From positions 2,935,501-2,999,500 of the forward strand of contig NZ_CP090003.1 in assembly GCF_021390195.1 (NCBI RefSeq): DNA of 64,000 nucleotides, written 5' to 3'. The position numbers and the translations under genes are program-made. Source of the DNA: Flagellimonas sp. CMM7. Lineage in GTDB: Bacteria; Bacteroidota; Bacteroidia; Flavobacteriales; Flavobacteriaceae. Below the pieces are notes generated by a model that ran no database searches, was not told the origin of the DNA, and saw only the letters and a program-made list of their open reading frames with translations. Within the stretch, counting starts at the first letter, position 1, and each line of letters opens with the position of its first letter. This document shows, piece by piece, positions 52,720-61,406 of the stretch.

Positions 52720-55578
52720 TTATTCAAGAATTACATCGTCTATATAATAAGTTTCTGTAGTACTTGTTGGGTCATTTCCAGGGTCAAAATCAGGAATTAT
52801 AACAATAGCGTTATAAATATTTGGATTAAAGCCTGGGTCACCTGATGTAACAGCATTAAAATCAAAAGTTAATTCTACCCATTCATTTGCATTGGTTACG
52901 GATTGGTCTATACTAAAATTAGGACCATCAGGTCTTGTTTGTAGCTCAAACCGAAATACTACATTTGGTTTTGTAGAATACACCTTCACCTTAAATGTTC
53001 TTGTTGTGGTCAAATCCAATGGCGTAGCAAAAACGTTTTCCATGCCTCCATAAAACTCTGTTCCTGAAGGCTTGTTAAATGTGTAAACGTTAGCTGAAGT
53101 ATTGATTCCCCCTGAAACGGTATTAGAAGTAATAGAACCGTTGACACTTGCTGGCTCAAAAACACCTCCAAACTCTTCTCCACCTTCAAAATCTGCTGGG
53201 AGCGAAGACAATGGTGTAGGACCACTAACAGGCGTACCATAGACCATAAGATCATCGAAATAGTACGTACTGCCATCGGCCACGTTGAAGTTGAAGAAAA
53301 TCACCATCTTATCGAACTGTGGCGTCGGTGTCGCATCAAAATCAAAGGTCAGTTCTTCCCAATCGTTGGTGACACTCGTGGTCGCCAGAACCTCCGCAAA
53401 GTTGCCGGAATTGCCGATCTCTTCCAATTTCAGCAATACTGGGGTATTCGGAACAGGGGACCAAACCTTCATTCTTAAACCTTCGACCGCGTTAAAGTCC
53501 AACTTGGCGGCCAGATCGATTTGGATATTATCGAATGGGGAATTGTTTGCCCTTACCACTTGACCTACTTTACACGAGGTGTTCACCGGACCGTCAAAGT
53601 CTGGGTTATCAATCCATGTGAAAGAAGCATTGTCCTCTATCACGGCAGGTGTGTTGGTCTGCCAGGTAATGTTCAAATCTGCAGCAGCTGTGGATTCTCC
53701 GGTTTCGGGAACACAAGCACCCCCGCTAGGTGTACCATAGACCATCAGATCATCAAAATAGTAGGTACTGCCATCGGCCACGTTGAAGTTGAAGAAGATC
53801 ACCATCTTATCGAACTGTGGCGTAGGTGTGGAAGGAAAATCGAAAGTAAGTTCTTCCCAATCACTCGTTACACTGGTTGTAGCTGTTACTTCAACAAAGT
53901 TGCCAGAATTCCCGATCTCTTCCAATTTTAGCAATATTGGGGTATTCGGAACTGGTGACCAAACCTTCATCTTTAATCCCTCGACCGCGTTAAAGTCCAA
54001 CTTAGCGGCAAGGTCGATTTGAATGTTGTCGAACGGGGAATTGTTTGCCCTTACCACTTGACCTACTTTACACGAGGTGTTCACCGGACCGTCAAAGTCT
54101 GGGTTATCAATCCATGTGAAAGAAGCATTGTCCTCTATCACGGCCGGTGTGTTGGTCTGCCAGGTAATGTTCAAATCTGCAGCAGCTATGGATTCTTCGG
54201 TTTCGGGGGTACAGGTTCCGCCACCACCTGGGGTGCCATAGACCATCAGATCATCAAAATAGTAGGTACTGCCATCGGCCACGTTGAAGTTGAAGAAGAT
54301 CACCATCTTATCGAACTGTGGCGTAGGTGTGGAAGGAAAATCGAAAGTAAGTTCTTCCCAATCACTCGTTACACTGGTTGTAGCTGTTACTTCAACAAAG
54401 TTGCCAGAATTCCCGATCTCTTCCAATTTCAATAAAATTGGGGTGTTGGGAACAGGGGACCATACTTTCATTCGTAGTCCCTCAACTGCATTGAAGTCGA
54501 ATTTATCGGCCAAATCGATTTGAAGGTTGTCAAATGGAGAGTTGTTGGCCCTTGTTACCTGTCCAACTTTGCATGAGGTGTTCACCGGACCGTCAAAGTC
54601 AGGATTGTCCACCCAAGCAAAAGTTACATTATCCTCTGTCACGGCGGGTGTATTGGTCTGCCAGGTGATGTTCAGGTCTGTTGCGGAAATAGATTCTTCC
54701 GTTTCCGCTGTGCAGGTTCCATTGCCGATACCGGCTCCTATCTGTTCAATGTTATCTACAAAGAAAGTACCCTCAACTCCTGGGTTTGTATTGAAGCCAA
54801 TGAACAATATCAATTTACCGTATTGACCATCTGGAACAATAGGTTGGCCGTTTTGGGAATCACCTTCAATAAAGCTGGCTACTGCATCAGTGGCAAAGTC
54901 AAAACTTAAAGTTTCCCACCCTGAACCGGTATGGGTAGCCCCGACCTCTGCATCACGCGCTCCATCTGCACCATCCTCAAACTTGATCAAAACAGCAATT
55001 TCTGTGGATGCGAATAACTCCAATTGAATAGTCTTGTTAGCACCACTAAAGTCCACTGCTGGTCCTAAAGGGAATTGCACATTTTGGAATTGACCACCAC
55101 CGGTTACCATTTGTCCAACATTGGTGTCGTTTCCATTGCCATTTTCGGGGTTAGTCTCTACTGTAAATCCAATGTTGTCACCTACAATGATATCATAATC
55201 CACATCGGTGCCATCAAAATCAATGGGCAATGTGAGCGGCGTAGGTGGATCAGGTATTGAAATAGTCAGTTCATCTTCAAAAGTACTTGAAGCGCCAGCA
55301 ACATTAGATGCTGTAAGCGTTACAGTATATGTACCGGAAGTATAGGTTTTTATAGGATTTATCTCAGTAGATGAAGTGCCATCTCCAAAGTCCCATAGAT
55401 AGGTTCTAGCTTTTTCTGAGATATTAAGAAATGTTACCGTACCGGTATCTTCATTAAGAGTAAAAGAGAAACTCGAAATAACTTCCGGTAGTAAAGCGTC
55501 ATCTTCTTCACATCCTAAAAAGGATATGGCCAAGATTAATATTGAAATTATCTTGATATTTTTGAGTAATAGTTTCAT
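52720..55578 (-). CDS. Multi-module glycan-binding lipoprotein (PKD + repeated CBM-like modules)
   Basis: 952 residues. The lipoprotein signal ends at Cys23 (FLGCEEDD). Then come a PKD domain (FTLNEDTGTVTFLN, YLWDFGDGTSS, YTVTLTASN), a first jelly-roll-like module (LTLPIDFDGTDVDYD to FFVDNIEQIG), three nearly identical modules of about 166 residues (each with ADLNITWQTNTPAV, NPDFDGPVNTSCKVGQV, NNSPFDN, KVWSPVPNTP and STYYFDDLMVYGTP) and a last related module ending TYYIDDVILE. Such modules resemble carbohydrate-binding beta-sandwiches that end in a Y-x-D-D strand. It probably captures beta-glucan at the cell surface. No catalytic residues are evident. Located directly upstream of GH3 and downstream of GH16. 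Confidence 0.82.
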   Translation of the reverse strand: MKLLLKNIKIISILILAISFLGCEEDDALLPEVISSFSFTLNEDTGTVTFLNISEKARTYLWDFGDGTSSTEINPIKTYTSGTYTVTLTASNVAGASSTFEDELTISIPDPPTPLTLPIDFDGTDVDYDIIVGDNIGFTVETNPENGNGNDTNVGQMVTGGGQFQNVQFPLGPAVDFSGANKTIQLELFASTEIAVLIKFEDGADGARDAEVGATHTGSGWETLSFDFATDAVASFIEGDSQNGQPIVPDGQYGKLILFIGFNTNPGVEGTFFVDNIEQIGAGIGNGTCTAETEESISATDLNITWQTNTPAVTEDNVTFAWVDNPDFDGPVNTSCKVGQVTRANNSPFDNLQIDLADKFDFNAVEGLRMKVWSPVPNTPILLKLEEIGNSGNFVEVTATTSVTSDWEELTFDFPSTPTPQFDKMVIFFNFNVADGSTYYFDDLMVYGTPGGGGTCTPETEESIAAADLNITWQTNTPAVIEDNASFTWIDNPDFDGPVNTSCKVGQVVRANNSPFDNIQIDLAAKLDFNAVEGLKMKVWSPVPNTPILLKLEEIGNSGNFVEVTATTSVTSDWEELTFDFPSTPTPQFDKMVIFFNFNVADGSTYYFDDLMVYGTPSGGACVPETGESTAAADLNITWQTNTPAVIEDNASFTWIDNPDFDGPVNTSCKVGQVVRANNSPFDNIQIDLAAKLDFNAVEGLRMKVWSPVPNTPVLLKLEEIGNSGNFAEVLATTSVTNDWEELTFDFDATPTPQFDKMVIFFNFNVADGSTYYFDDLMVYGTPVSGPTPLSSLPADFEGGEEFGGVFEPASVNGSITSNTVSGGINTSANVYTFNKPSGTEFYGGMENVFATPLDLTTTRTFKVKVYSTKPNVVFRFELQTRPDGPNFSIDQSVTNANEWVELTFDFNAVTSGDPGFNPNIYNAIVIIPDFDPGNDPTSTTETYYIDDVILE
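53230..54730 (-). repeat. Three tandem about 500-bp coding repeats
   Basis: Units begin near 53230, 53729 and 54230, with periods of 498 and 501 bases. Units 2 and 3 (53735-53928 and 54236-54429) are identical over 194 bases. Units 1 and 2 are identical over 110 bases in another part (53537-53646 and the matching bases of unit 2), with only one mismatch over the next 40. The mosaic pattern suggests recent gene conversion or unequal crossing-over. Confidence 0.9.
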
Positions 55579-55600
55579 TGTCTTTTTCGTTTTAGTTAGT

Positions 55601-56443
55601 TTAATCAGCGTTATTTTTATATACCCTTATGTAGTCCACTATCATGGTTTGAGGAAATTCGGTTTCAGCATTTGGTGAGCCTACAAAAGTGCCTCCGACT
55701 GCAAGGTTCATTAGAATGTAGAATGGTTTGTTAAAAACCCAAGGTCCTGTTACATCCTCTGGCGTAATCTGATTGTACAATACATCATCTACATAAAAGT
55801 TTACATATTCAGGGCCCCATTCAACACCAAAAATGTGGAAGCCGGTATCAAAGCGATCGTTCTGTAAAGTATATTCTTTGGATATGGCTTCTCCGCCGGA
55901 GTATCCTGGCCCATGTACACTACCTATTAATACGGTAGGGTTTTGCCCTCTATACTCCATGATATCGATTTCCCCGGCTCCTGGCCATGGATTTTCGTCT
56001 ATGTCAGCACCAAGCATCCAAAAAGCAGGCCAGATACCTTGTCCAAAAGGTAAACGGATACGCGCTTCAAAACGACCATACTGTTGCTCAAATTTATCTT
56101 TTGTCAATAACCTTGCGGATGTATATTCAGAACCTTGAAAAGATTCTTGTTGTGCAGTAATCAACAGTACCCCATTTTGTATGGTTATATTTTCTGGACG
56201 GTCTGTGTAGTATTGTAATTCTTGGTTGCCCCATCCATCTATACCATTACCAATATCGAAGCCCCAAACTTGGTCGTTGGGTGCACCATCGTTGTCAAAA
56301 TTCTCGTCTAAAACTAAATTTGTAAATGTAGCCACTGTCTGTGTTTCATCTGTTTCACAACCGGAGACGCTCATTACAATTACCCCAAGGCATGTTAGCG
56401 CTACCGATTGTATTGTTTTAATTTGCATATATTTCATAATCAT
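55601..56443 (-). CDS. GH16 laminarinase-type lipoprotein
   Basis: 280 residues. A lipoprotein signal ends at Cys29 (MSVSGC); the start may instead be an ATG two or five codons later. The single GH16 domain has LVLDENFDNDGAPNDQVWGF, GWGNQELQYYTDRPENITI, FEARIRLPFGQGIWPAFWMLG, the catalytic motif GEIDIMEYRG (nucleophile Glu158, Asp160, acid/base Glu163) and GVEWGPEYVNFYVDD. The extra Met in the EIDIME motif marks the laminarinase-type branch, so endo-beta-1,3-glucanase activity on laminarin is likely. It lies in a tight gene run with gaps of 22-23 bases on both sides. Confidence 0.93.
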   Translation of the reverse strand: MIMKYMQIKTIQSVALTCLGVIVMSVSGCETDETQTVATFTNLVLDENFDNDGAPNDQVWGFDIGNGIDGWGNQELQYYTDRPENITIQNGVLLITAQQESFQGSEYTSARLLTKDKFEQQYGRFEARIRLPFGQGIWPAFWMLGADIDENPWPGAGEIDIMEYRGQNPTVLIGSVHGPGYSGGEAISKEYTLQNDRFDTGFHIFGVEWGPEYVNFYVDDVLYNQITPEDVTGPWVFNKPFYILMNLAVGGTFVGSPNAETEFPQTMIVDYIRVYKNNAD

Positions 56444-56466
56444 TTTTTTCGATTTTCAAGAGCCAA

Positions 56467-57888
56467 TTATTCCGTGTAGAAGTAAATGTTGTCAAATAGG
56501 AAGTTTGGTCCTCCTGTAAGTATAAGTGCACCCAAGTTGTTTTTCTGGGTAGCAAGGTCACCCCCCAAGGGTACCTCGAACGATGTCCATTGACCAACGG
56601 TGAATCCTGTCAGGTCAAACCTAAAATCCACATCATCACCCTGTGGTAAACCATTGTCGGTATTGGTCTCTAACTCCTGGTTGCCCCCAATATCCCTAAT
56701 TTGAATCCCGACCTCAACTCCGGCGCTCTGCACATAAACATCTACATGCAAAAATGTTAGTCCTGAGGCATCTACTGTATTTTCGAATACAATACCAGTA
56801 AAATTATTATTGGTATAGGCCAACACAAAGTCGTCATTATTGTTGGTAATGGATGTTTCTGTGGTAGACCCTCCAAATCCAGGAGCAAAATTGCTATTGG
56901 TATCCGGTGTATATGCTTCGCTGAAAATTGATTTTACGTTGGCTGCTGGCCGTGCTGGGGGCGGAGCAAAAGCTAAACTACCGGCAGAAGTAACTTCCAG
57001 AGATCCGTCTGCCAATACTCCTCCCAATAAAGCTGTTATTTCTGCAGTTCCCTCACCTACAACAGATACTTCACCTAATTCACTCACTCTGGCAACTTCA
57101 ATATCTGAAGAGCTAAAATTGAAATAAGATGGTGCTGCTATAACGGTTTGGTTGACACCAGTATCCAAGTTAAAAGTTTGTGTAAGACCGTTTACTATAA
57201 GATTAGAACCAGTAAAGGCTTGTTGTACAACATCCATCCCGTTTAAAATAGCAGGACTTGGTTGAGCCAAAGTGCCCAATTTTTCAAACCGCAACTCATC
57301 AATCCAAAAAGTAAACCCAAAACCATTGGTAGTTTGTGTCCCCGCCGAGAAAAAAAACATTCCCCTTTCCTGTACCAATTTTGATGGATCTGGAATAGGA
57401 ATGATAACTTTTCGCCAATCGGTGGATAAGCGTATGTTCTGGGCGGTTACCGCAAATTTGTTTTGACCAAAATCAGTTCCAAAGCCTACTTCCCCTATGG
57501 TAGCGGTAGTAGAACCTTTAACATAGAAGGTCAAGGCATCAAAACCTGTTAAATCTCTACCGAGGCCACGATCCAGGAAAATACCTCCAATAAATCCTCC
57601 ATCGGGGTCATCTGGAGCCGGCACATCAATTCGTATGGAAGATGACCCATCAAAAGCCACGTTATCATCAGTACCAAAGCCTTCGGGATTAGCACCTTCA
57701 TTTGGATCAAAAGAATCAAAGAATTCATCCGTAAGTCCTACAGGAGCATCTGTAAAAATATCCCCATTAGCAGAAAATGTGGCAAATTCCACATCATCTG
57801 AAAATTCTCTTTCACAACTGCTGAAAAGAGCAATGCCCAAAGTCAGAAGAAGTATAAAATGTATGTTAGTATATTTTTTATTTTTCAT
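56467..57888 (-). CDS. Carbohydrate-binding-like lipoprotein with Ig-like (Big2) domain
   Basis: 473 residues. The lipoprotein signal ends at Cys25 (LFSSCERE). The first beta-sandwich (FDGSSSIRIDVPAPDD, TFYVKGSTTATIGEVGFG, FTFWIDELRFEKLG) looks carbohydrate-binding. A central bacterial Ig-like segment follows (SSDIEVARVSELGEVSVVGEGTAEITALLGG). The last beta-sandwich (ETSITNNNDDFVLAYTNNNFTGIVF, LTFLHVDVYV, WTSFEVPLGG, NFLFDNIYFYTE) resembles the end modules of the neighbouring 952-residue protein. It is probably a surface glycan-binding protein and occupies the place where SusD- or SusE-type proteins are often found. The family assignment is inference. Confidence 0.75.
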   Translation of the reverse strand: MKNKKYTNIHFILLLTLGIALFSSCEREFSDDVEFATFSANGDIFTDAPVGLTDEFFDSFDPNEGANPEGFGTDDNVAFDGSSSIRIDVPAPDDPDGGFIGGIFLDRGLGRDLTGFDALTFYVKGSTTATIGEVGFGTDFGQNKFAVTAQNIRLSTDWRKVIIPIPDPSKLVQERGMFFFSAGTQTTNGFGFTFWIDELRFEKLGTLAQPSPAILNGMDVVQQAFTGSNLIVNGLTQTFNLDTGVNQTVIAAPSYFNFSSSDIEVARVSELGEVSVVGEGTAEITALLGGVLADGSLEVTSAGSLAFAPPPARPAANVKSIFSEAYTPDTNSNFAPGFGGSTTETSITNNNDDFVLAYTNNNFTGIVFENTVDASGLTFLHVDVYVQSAGVEVGIQIRDIGGNQELETNTDNGLPQGDDVDFRFDLTGFTVGQWTSFEVPLGGDLATQKNNLGALILTGGPNFLFDNIYFYTE

Positions 57889-57900
57889 TTTTCAATCTTT

Positions 57901-60900
57901 TTATTTCCCGATATTGATATGTACGTAAGTCATAATCTCCCACTCGTTACCATTACCAAATCCAACTGGACTTATAATAGGTTCTTGTGAAAAAGTGTTG
58001 GGCGGTACCGCGTTTGGTAAATAACGTGGTGAAAACTCATTTAATGACCTCCATGTACCACGGATTCCTATTTGTGTACTTGGCAAAATAAACCAGTCTG
58101 GTTTGCCAAGGGTAGTAGAGATATCCAGCATCAATTGTACTGGGTATGTTAAGTTAAAATCTCGATGGTAATCAAAAGGTCCCCAATCGTTAATTTTTTG
58201 GGTATACTGTACTTTCCAGTTGTTATAAATCATTCTTACATCTCCACCAAAACGCTTTATCAATCGTTCACTGTCTCCATTAGCTTGCCCGTTGCCATAG
58301 TAGAAATTTCCAATTAGACCGAAATCCGAACCAAGTTTGGATACCATTCTAGAATGGACTTCCCATAAATCTTCAGCGGGAACCGAATTTGGGAAAGCAA
58401 AGAAGGACCTGTCGGCGTTGAAACCGATATATGAATCAACTGTTGTAGGAAGGTGGCGGTATACAAAACCAAGATTCATTGCGAATTTGGCATCCTCTGA
58501 TCTGTCGTTATCCCACTCGTACATCCAAGTACCTGGGGTAGGGTCGAAAGTTAAGAGAATCTCACCGGCAGTTGTCTCTCTGTTACCTCGAACGGAAAAG
58601 GGATCATCAAGATTGTTCCTTAGGCGTCCTGGGGCTTGTACATCTTGAGGCATGGCATCCACCAATGGTTTTTGCCACATGAAATTAGGAGCAATCTGAA
58701 AATTTCCTGCTGCGATGGTAAATCCAGAGAATACACTGGTTACGTTACCACTCCCTGTATCCCTTAATTTCCAACCGGTAAAGGTCATGGTTTGATCGGC
58801 GCCACCATTGGCAATTAAACCCATAGCTGCCGCTTGACCGTACCAATTGAATTTTCCACCTTCATAGGTGACCTTAACTTTACCACCCCAGTTATCGTTT
58901 GCCTGAATTCGATCTTCAAAAACGACATAGTTTCCAGGAGTACCTCTAACATCTTGAAATGAAGTGCCGTTCAATGGGCTTCCTGCCCAAATTCCTCCCA
59001 TCATAATTCCAAATTTGCCGAACTCCCTTTCAATAGCCAATGTGGCCCTTTCGGTCGGCCAAAATGGGATTACACCACTTCGTACTTGATTTGCATCCAA
59101 GACCCGACGTCCATTTTCATCAAAAACCAGATTGGTTTCAAAGTCTCTATGGTAAATACCGGTAACATCAAACTTCCCAATATGTTTTTTGTACTTGAAA
59201 AGCATGGTAGGATTTGCGCCCCACCATAATTGAGGACCAATAGCGGCCTTTAGTCCTTTTAAAGGGCCCTTACCGTCAATTTCCATTCCTAATATTTCAC
59301 CATTGTAAATATCTAGGTTAGGGCCATAGTTGGCTTCTGGATACAATCCGAAAAAGTCACCTTCATAACCCCAATGATAATGACCTGTTCTATAGAAACC
59401 TTTTAAATCAAATTCTTTAGCATTCCATTCAAACTCTGCTTGATATACCCGAATTCTATTTACATCCGAAACAATTACGTCCCCTTGGTCAGTACTCACA
59501 TCAATAGGACGGGAGTTATTCTCATAAAAAATCTCATTGATTGGGTTTCGCGCCACATTACCAACAACATTCATATTTACCTCTGCCCTCATGTTAGGTG
59601 CAGGGTTTCCTTCTACTCCAATAAAATACGACTGCATGTGATCGAACCCTAACTGATTTGGAAAGGTGTTTGGGTCGTCCGGGTCAGGAGTATCCGGTGT
59701 CGTAATTAAACTACCTCCTGTACTGAAGGTTGAGAACTTTGCTTGAAGGTTGCTGATGCGAAGCAGATTACTTTGCTCTCCATTTAATGCTGCTTTGTCA
59801 CCCCGTGCCTTAAGCACAGCATCCATTAACTGTATGTTCTTAAAATGATTGTTTACAAAATCCAGATTTACACCTTCTTCATATGGATTTAATTGATGCG
59901 CATCCTTTAATGCGTAATACGCTGCGCGTGGATAAAGGTCGTATAGACCTCTAGGGTTGGTAGCACCTTTGGCACAAATTCCAAACCATTCCTCGTTCAT
60001 GTTATTTGCTCCTGGGGCGGCGAGGTCTCTCGCATATCCACCATTGGACCAAGAAGCATTGTTGTCATGTACATCGGCATTTTTTCTATCATCAAAACCG
60101 AATTTCCACCAACCATCACTAAATTGGAAAGTGAAACCACCAATTGAATTGTCGGCTTTTCCTAGACCCGCCGCATTTTGATAGATCTCTTTCCAGTTTT
60201 CTACCATATAGTATGCCTGCGAATATTGATCTTCTTTGTTTTCTATAGCATTGAAAGCATCAGCTCCAAACTCTGTAAACATTACGGGTTTGTTGAGTTT
60301 TTCTTTTACGACTTTGAACATATCTCCGAAAGAAGCTCCCCGATAGGTGTTGGTTCCATAGATATCCACATCTTTACATTCTTCTGCAACGATATCAATG
60401 AACAGCACGTCACCATTACAAATGGCGACTGGGTGCGAAGAATCCATAGCCTTCATTTTTTTTGCAGCTTCATTCATCAATCGATACATAGGTCTTCCTC
60501 GACTTTCACCTATAAAATTTATTCGTCCTTCATCGTCTGGAAAATCTTCTGTTTCCGCTCCTGCCCAGAATAACCCATAGTTGTTTTCATTACCTAATAG
60601 GTAAAGAAGAAGTCCAGGAGTGTCCTTATAACCATTTACCAACTCTTCCATTTCAGTCATTAAAAACTCTGAAGTAGTAGGGTCGTCATAAATAGTTACA
60701 GGGGTCCAAACGCCATTCAATGTAAGGCCATAGCGTCCAAAAGAATGGTTGAGCATTGTATAGATGCCATAGTTTTCGTAGATATACTGTATCCATTTTG
60801 CAGGGACACCTGTATATTGACGAATAACGTTGACACCCATGTTCTTTAACAGGGACATTTCTGTGTCCAGTCCCGCTTTGATAATGTCATCTGGTTTTTT

Positions 60901-61092
60901 CCAGAATGCAGCGTTAACTGTGTTGGTGCCAATTGGAATGTAATCCCAATTCATCCCATTCATCATAAAATCCTTTCCATTGACCACCAATTTCATTCCC
61001 TCATCATTGCTTACAACAGAAACCTTATCGGCTTGGGCGTAGATACCAGTTGTAAACAATAGGAGCAGTAATCTCAGTAAATTGTTTTTCAT
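57901..61092 (-). CDS. Clan GH-A glycoside hydrolase fused to an outer membrane beta-barrel
   Basis: 1063 residues. Signal peptide MKNNLLRLLLLLFTTGIYAQ. Residues about 25-420 form a TIM-barrel hydrolase: LVVNGKDFMMNGMNWDYIPIG, NVIRQYTG, acid/base Glu169 in LLGNENNYG, DIYGTNTYRG and nucleophile Glu274 in VMFTEFGADAF. Family GH2-like is my first choice; GH5- or GH158-like are alternatives. From about 460 to the end the chain shows regular amphipathic strands (RIRVYQAEFEWNAKEFDLKG, TMLFKYKKHIGKFDVTGIY, VRMIYNNWKVQYTQKI) and ends EIMTYVHINIGK, typical of an outer membrane barrel. It could hydrolyse and pass glucan fragments. First gene of the locus, 314 bases from the regulator. Confidence 0.8.
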   Translation of the reverse strand: MKNNLLRLLLLLFTTGIYAQADKVSVVSNDEGMKLVVNGKDFMMNGMNWDYIPIGTNTVNAAFWKKPDDIIKAGLDTEMSLLKNMGVNVIRQYTGVPAKWIQYIYENYGIYTMLNHSFGRYGLTLNGVWTPVTIYDDPTTSEFLMTEMEELVNGYKDTPGLLLYLLGNENNYGLFWAGAETEDFPDDEGRINFIGESRGRPMYRLMNEAAKKMKAMDSSHPVAICNGDVLFIDIVAEECKDVDIYGTNTYRGASFGDMFKVVKEKLNKPVMFTEFGADAFNAIENKEDQYSQAYYMVENWKEIYQNAAGLGKADNSIGGFTFQFSDGWWKFGFDDRKNADVHDNNASWSNGGYARDLAAPGANNMNEEWFGICAKGATNPRGLYDLYPRAAYYALKDAHQLNPYEEGVNLDFVNNHFKNIQLMDAVLKARGDKAALNGEQSNLLRISNLQAKFSTFSTGGSLITTPDTPDPDDPNTFPNQLGFDHMQSYFIGVEGNPAPNMRAEVNMNVVGNVARNPINEIFYENNSRPIDVSTDQGDVIVSDVNRIRVYQAEFEWNAKEFDLKGFYRTGHYHWGYEGDFFGLYPEANYGPNLDIYNGEILGMEIDGKGPLKGLKAAIGPQLWWGANPTMLFKYKKHIGKFDVTGIYHRDFETNLVFDENGRRVLDANQVRSGVIPFWPTERATLAIEREFGKFGIMMGGIWAGSPLNGTSFQDVRGTPGNYVVFEDRIQANDNWGGKVKVTYEGGKFNWYGQAAAMGLIANGGADQTMTFTGWKLRDTGSGNVTSVFSGFTIAAGNFQIAPNFMWQKPLVDAMPQDVQAPGRLRNNLDDPFSVRGNRETTAGEILLTFDPTPGTWMYEWDNDRSEDAKFAMNLGFVYRHLPTTVDSYIGFNADRSFFAFPNSVPAEDLWEVHSRMVSKLGSDFGLIGNFYYGNGQANGDSERLIKRFGGDVRMIYNNWKVQYTQKINDWGPFDYHRDFNLTYPVQLMLDISTTLGKPDWFILPSTQIGIRGTWRSLNEFSPRYLPNAVPPNTFSQEPIISPVGFGNGNEWEIMTYVHINIGK

Positions 61093-61406
61093 AGTAATGT
61101 TTAGTTTTAGTTTGATGTTCGCTAAAAAGAAAATGATATATGCTGTTTCAGTGAAACAAAAATTTTGAAGAGTTGGGGAACTTTCTGTTTTTTGCGAACG
61201 GTTAAACTTATCTTAAAAAAATAGGAAGGCCTTAAAAATTACCTCAACAAAAAACATACATGACAAAAAAAATGGCAATTTTTTACGAAATTGATAAAAC
61301 CTCTTATTTTAAAGGGCCTCAGAAGCAAAGCGGAAGTTTCCAATTTTGGTTAAATTCCAGTTTGTATAGGTATTGTTGAGGTACTATTGGAAAGTTGTAG
61401 AGTAAT
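61093..61406 (-). promoter_or_regulatory. Control region between regulator and glucan genes
   Basis: 314 bases without a gene. It is AT-rich and contains the 13-base inverted repeat GTTTCAGTGAAAC at 61145-61157, 53 bases before the GH/barrel start codon. On the minus strand a TTG and a TATATCAT sequence flank this repeat, but neither is a good consensus promoter. No terminator hairpin is evident after the regulator, so read-through from the regulator is possible. Confidence 0.4.

Noticed and set aside
53285..54523. Several near-identical plus-strand open frames at 53.3-54.5 kb
   Set aside because: They are antisense shadows of the three repeated modules of the 952-residue lipoprotein. Repetition alone explains them.
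53230..54730. Possible CRISPR-like or satellite array
   Set aside because: The units are about 500 bases, in frame and translated as protein modules. There are no short repeats with unique spacers anywhere in the window.
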